Positions 59,781 to 64,000 of a DNA stretch of 64,000 nt are shown here, piece by piece; the first letter of the stretch is position 1; every line of letters starts with the position of its first letter. A program made the position numbers and the translations under genes. Origin of the DNA: Apostichopus japonicus (taxonomy: Eukaryota > Echinodermata > Holothuroidea > Aspidochirotida > Stichopodidae); NCBI RefSeq assembly GCF_037975245.1, contig NC_092561.1, forward strand, positions 20,087,508 to 20,151,507. The letters run 5' to 3'. A model generated the notes under the pieces. That model was not told the origin of the DNA and did not search any database. It worked only from the letters and a program-made list of their open reading frames with translations.

Positions 59781-62451
59781 TGTACATACCTGTTCGTATT
59801 GGGACTTTGAACTGAATAAAGGACATGGTGTTTGGTCATCAGAAGGATGCTTTACGACTTACGTCAAATCTAACTCGGTTCAGTGTAATTGCTACCATCT
59901 TACCAATCTCTGTGTGCTTGTGGTGAGTAAAGCCATATAAAATGGTTGCTTAAAGAATGCCTTTTTACTCAATCTTAATTAACTGTGGTATGTTGCAGAT
60001 TGTGAAGAACATTGTAATCATTTCATGTTGTATTTCTATTTCACTATTATTTTCGATACTTAGAATAAATGAAAGTTAAACGCTCCGAAAACTGTTGTCA
60101 AATTTTCCGTAACCCATTTTTGGGTCGCGTCTATGGCAAGCCATATGTGCAAAAACTTGATAAACCGAGTTTATCGCTGTTAAACTCGGTTTATCGAATT
60201 ATTGCATATGTGGCTTGCCATACACGTCTCATACAGTACAGTAGTTTGCAGACCGCCCGAGTGGGTCAGTTTTTGCTGCATAACTGCAAGATGTGTCAAA
60301 GATAAGTGGTGTAAAAATGCTTTTCAGTGCTCTCTTGCTCATAGAAAATGTTTAAGCTGAGTTATAAGAATAAATAAAAGAATATATATTAATATTTAAC
60401 CGACCTAATTATCACCTTAGCCTTAAAGGAGCATTCCAACAATATATCATGTTTGCAACTGATTTACTTGAAAAATGAAATAGCACTAAGTACTGCTTTA
60501 TTCTGTTTTTTGGGAATATACAGTAACATGTACCAGAACTAAACTTTTGTCTTAAGTCATAATTGCAGTATATTTTACATCTCATTTACATAAAAAAAAA
60601 TAACTACCACTGACGCAAAATACAATAAAAAATTACTTCCGGCGATATGTTCTTCAGAATGGATGGGATTTGTTGCTGTCATACATCATTTCACTCCCTT
60701 GAATGCGGCTGTTCGTCTGATCCAGTTTTCTCACTTTTTAATGAAATTTAAGATATTTAAATTTCATGAAATCAAGTGGTACATTCTGATGAGACAAATA
60801 ATAACTAGTAGTTTATTGAACCTTATTCAACATCCAAGTATTTAAGACATAATAATGACAACTGAAAACATGCCAAATTGTTACCTCCATTGGTCCAACA
60901 AGGGACTTTGGGTTAACGTTTCGGGCGGATGTATAGTTCTCTAAATGTGCTACTGTTCCTTTAGTTTCCAGACGGGCAGTATATCATTCGATATCTGCAC
61001 ATACATGACATGTGAACTCTTTTCATATGTTCACAGATGTTAACTTTGCTCAATATTTACTTAACATGTTGAATGTTTTTTTTTCTTTAAATGTTACACT
61101 ATGCTTGTTTATTTCATCTTTTCCATAGCATGAATCACATAGTAAACTCCTTTAACCTCTATTACCCAGGTTGGATGTTTGCTGTCGGCTGTGGGGCTTG
61201 CTACAACCATATAATGTTACATAAATATGAGGTATGTGAAGATTGCATGCCATGGCTGATTCATATCCCTATATATATGTATATCATCAGGTATATCAAA
61301 AATCCAAAATTTATTGAGTTGACCAGTTACGTGCCAAAGAAGAAAAAAACAACGATTACAGTTATTGGAACATGTGTAAAACCAAACTCTCTGGTAATTT
61401 TGACTCTTAAAGATATTGGGGTGATGAAGAGTAGAAACTTGTATACATTAGTGTGTAACATGAGGTACAGTGCAAGACCAATAAAAGAGTTGTATGGTGT
61501 AACATTAAGCTGGTGTAATGAGTGGGCAGAGCTACAACACCAGTAGGAAGGTACTGTACTGTAGGATGGTAGGAAGCTACTGTAGCAACAAATATCATTT
61601 TACTTCTGAATTTACGGGAAGCAACATGATTCTGTATGATTTCACTCAATATCGCGTACCGGATGTGTTTCATATTCGAACACGCCTTTAGTGTATCGAT
61701 AGTAGTATCCTAAGTGAATAATTATGTAGTCTTTGATACTATGTATCTGCATAATTTATCTTGCGTTACATATTAATGTTACTATGTTTACAGTGAGACC
61801 TGGAACGTACGAGGTTAATCAATTCAAGTCTTGCACAAAACCAGAGTGTTTAGTTTAAGAATGTAAAATGCCCTTGTAAGATGTTTAAGAAGATATTACA
61901 CTGAAAATTTTACATCTGCTTCGACAGGGTGAAGATTTGATTAATGTCATTTCAAGAAATTATTTTTACTAGTATTATAATTATTACAGTATTATTATAT
62001 TTATAGTTGTTTATTGGATTGGCGTCCACCTCTGAAGTATGGTTTTGTGCCAGTCATATTTCTAATGTTCCTCTTCAATGGTGTCTGTTACGTCAGAATC
62101 TTCCAACGTTTGGTTTGCTCAAAGGAAATGGGATCTTCGAAGACGTCTTGGTGAGTTGCAGGGTTCAGGGTTATGAACTCTATCGCTATTTGGACCCTAC
62201 TGGGGATGTCTTGGGGCTTCGGCTTTATGAGCTTGGCGTATTTTGAGATAAGTGGATACGAAGGGGTCAGCATATTCGGCATATTATTTGTTTTAACTCT
62301 GTCCCTTAAAGGTTTCGTGATTTCCTTCTCTTCTGCGTTGGCAACAAAGAATTCCGCGAGATATGGAGACGCACTTACCTGCGCGTTTGACGCCATGGCA
62401 AGCAGACGGCCGAAGTTACCTACCCACTGGGAGTTAATTATTCAGATGTAA
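59781..62451 (+). pseudogene. Adhesion-GPCR remnant: GPS, TM1-like and TM5-TM7 exons
   Basis: Exon 59,781-59,922 encodes a textbook GPS motif: CSYWDFELNKGHGVWSSEGC, then CNCYHLTNLCVLV, with donor GTGAGT. Exon 61,170-61,231, in the right phase, gives a TM1-like VGCLLSAVGLATTI then TAA (61,212). Exon 62,008-62,451 gives KYGFVPVIFLMFLFNGVCYV (TM5), an in-frame TGA at 62,152, then FRVMNSIAIWTLLGMSWGFG (TM6) and a TM7-like segment ending in SALATKN, and a stop at 62,449. Adhesion GPCRs are surface receptors self-cleaved at the GPS. TM2-TM4 and the ectodomain were not found. The two nonsense codons and missing exons point to a pseudogene. A GTGAGT overlaps the TGA, so a splice variant losing TM6 is also possible. 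Confidence 0.75.
60132..60222. repeat. Near-perfect hairpin
   Basis: TATGGCAAGCCATATG at the left is mirrored by CATATGTGGCTTGCCATA at the right, continuing to TAAACCGAGTTTA / TAAACTCGGTTTA around a seven-base loop. Arms are about 42 bases. It lies in an intron of the GPCR remnant and is probably a tiny foldback element. Confidence 0.85.

Positions 62452-64000
<1,549 letters not shown>

Noticed and set aside
62088-62396. Minus-strand frame of 102 codons starting at a good ATG context
   Set aside because: The plus strand of the same stretch encodes TM5-TM7 of an adhesion GPCR in line with the GPS exon, so the minus frame is taken as a shadow.

Overview
This is an AT-rich, intron-rich metazoan window, probably from a marine invertebrate deuterostome such as an echinoderm. 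The evidence is long introns with GT-AG sites, dense MITE and foldback DNA transposons, DIRS, Penelope-like and Gypsy debris, a tRNA-derived SINE, and death-fold immune-type exons in tandem duplicates. The phylum is an inference from general character; nothing here fixes the species. Almost no long ORF is a real gene. The genes are chains of short exons recognised by splice sites, compatible phases and domain motifs.

The backbone is a minus-strand, tandemly duplicated gene family encoding a CARD and, in one member, death domains. Gene 1 runs from 10,118 down to 3,218: a lysine/asparagine-rich stretch plus the CARD N-half (9,848-10,118), the CARD C-half (6,058-6,223), a 38-base linker exon (5,069-5,106) and a long lysine-rich terminal exon (3,218-4,009) with a poly(A) signal at 3,143. 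Gene 2 enters from beyond the right edge: CARD C-half (58,697-58,862), 38-base linker (56,385-56,422), then two copies of a three-exon cassette ending in a death domain (51,153-48,375 and 45,516-42,714), then a tiny terminal exon (42,192-42,214) and a poly(A) signal at 41,865. All phases agree along both models. The blocks around the genes (1-3,135 with 38,566-40,455; 4,416-6,400 with 36,660-37,815 and 56,090-59,060; 9,715-9,847 with 63,864-64,000) show that the whole locus was duplicated. In both domain types the coding exons differ more between copies than the introns around them.

Between the two genes (about 10.1-41.8 kb) lies mostly repeat DNA: a 400-bp tandem array (12.4-15.5 kb), a broken Gypsy gag (15.8-16.6 kb), two long-armed foldback transposons sharing GGGTCATTC ends and 4-bp target duplications (17.4-21.0 and 28.2-32.5 kb), a 300-bp tandem array (21.3-22.4 kb), and nested hAT-like elements with exact 7-8 bp target duplications. 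A plus-strand 5' fragment of a UTP20-like gene (32.9-36.3 kb) carries a frameshift and a stop, so it looks like a pseudogene. On the right, a plus-strand adhesion-GPCR remnant (GPS, one TM1-like exon, TM5-TM7; 59.8-62.5 kb) carries two in-frame stops.

The cassette duplication in gene 2 includes a DIRS retrotransposon and Penelope-like debris. Five hammerhead-ribozyme-like motifs occur at 41.3, 45.9, 51.6, 52.3 and 52.7 kb. The last has the standard CTGATGA core and directly follows tRNA-like promoter boxes.
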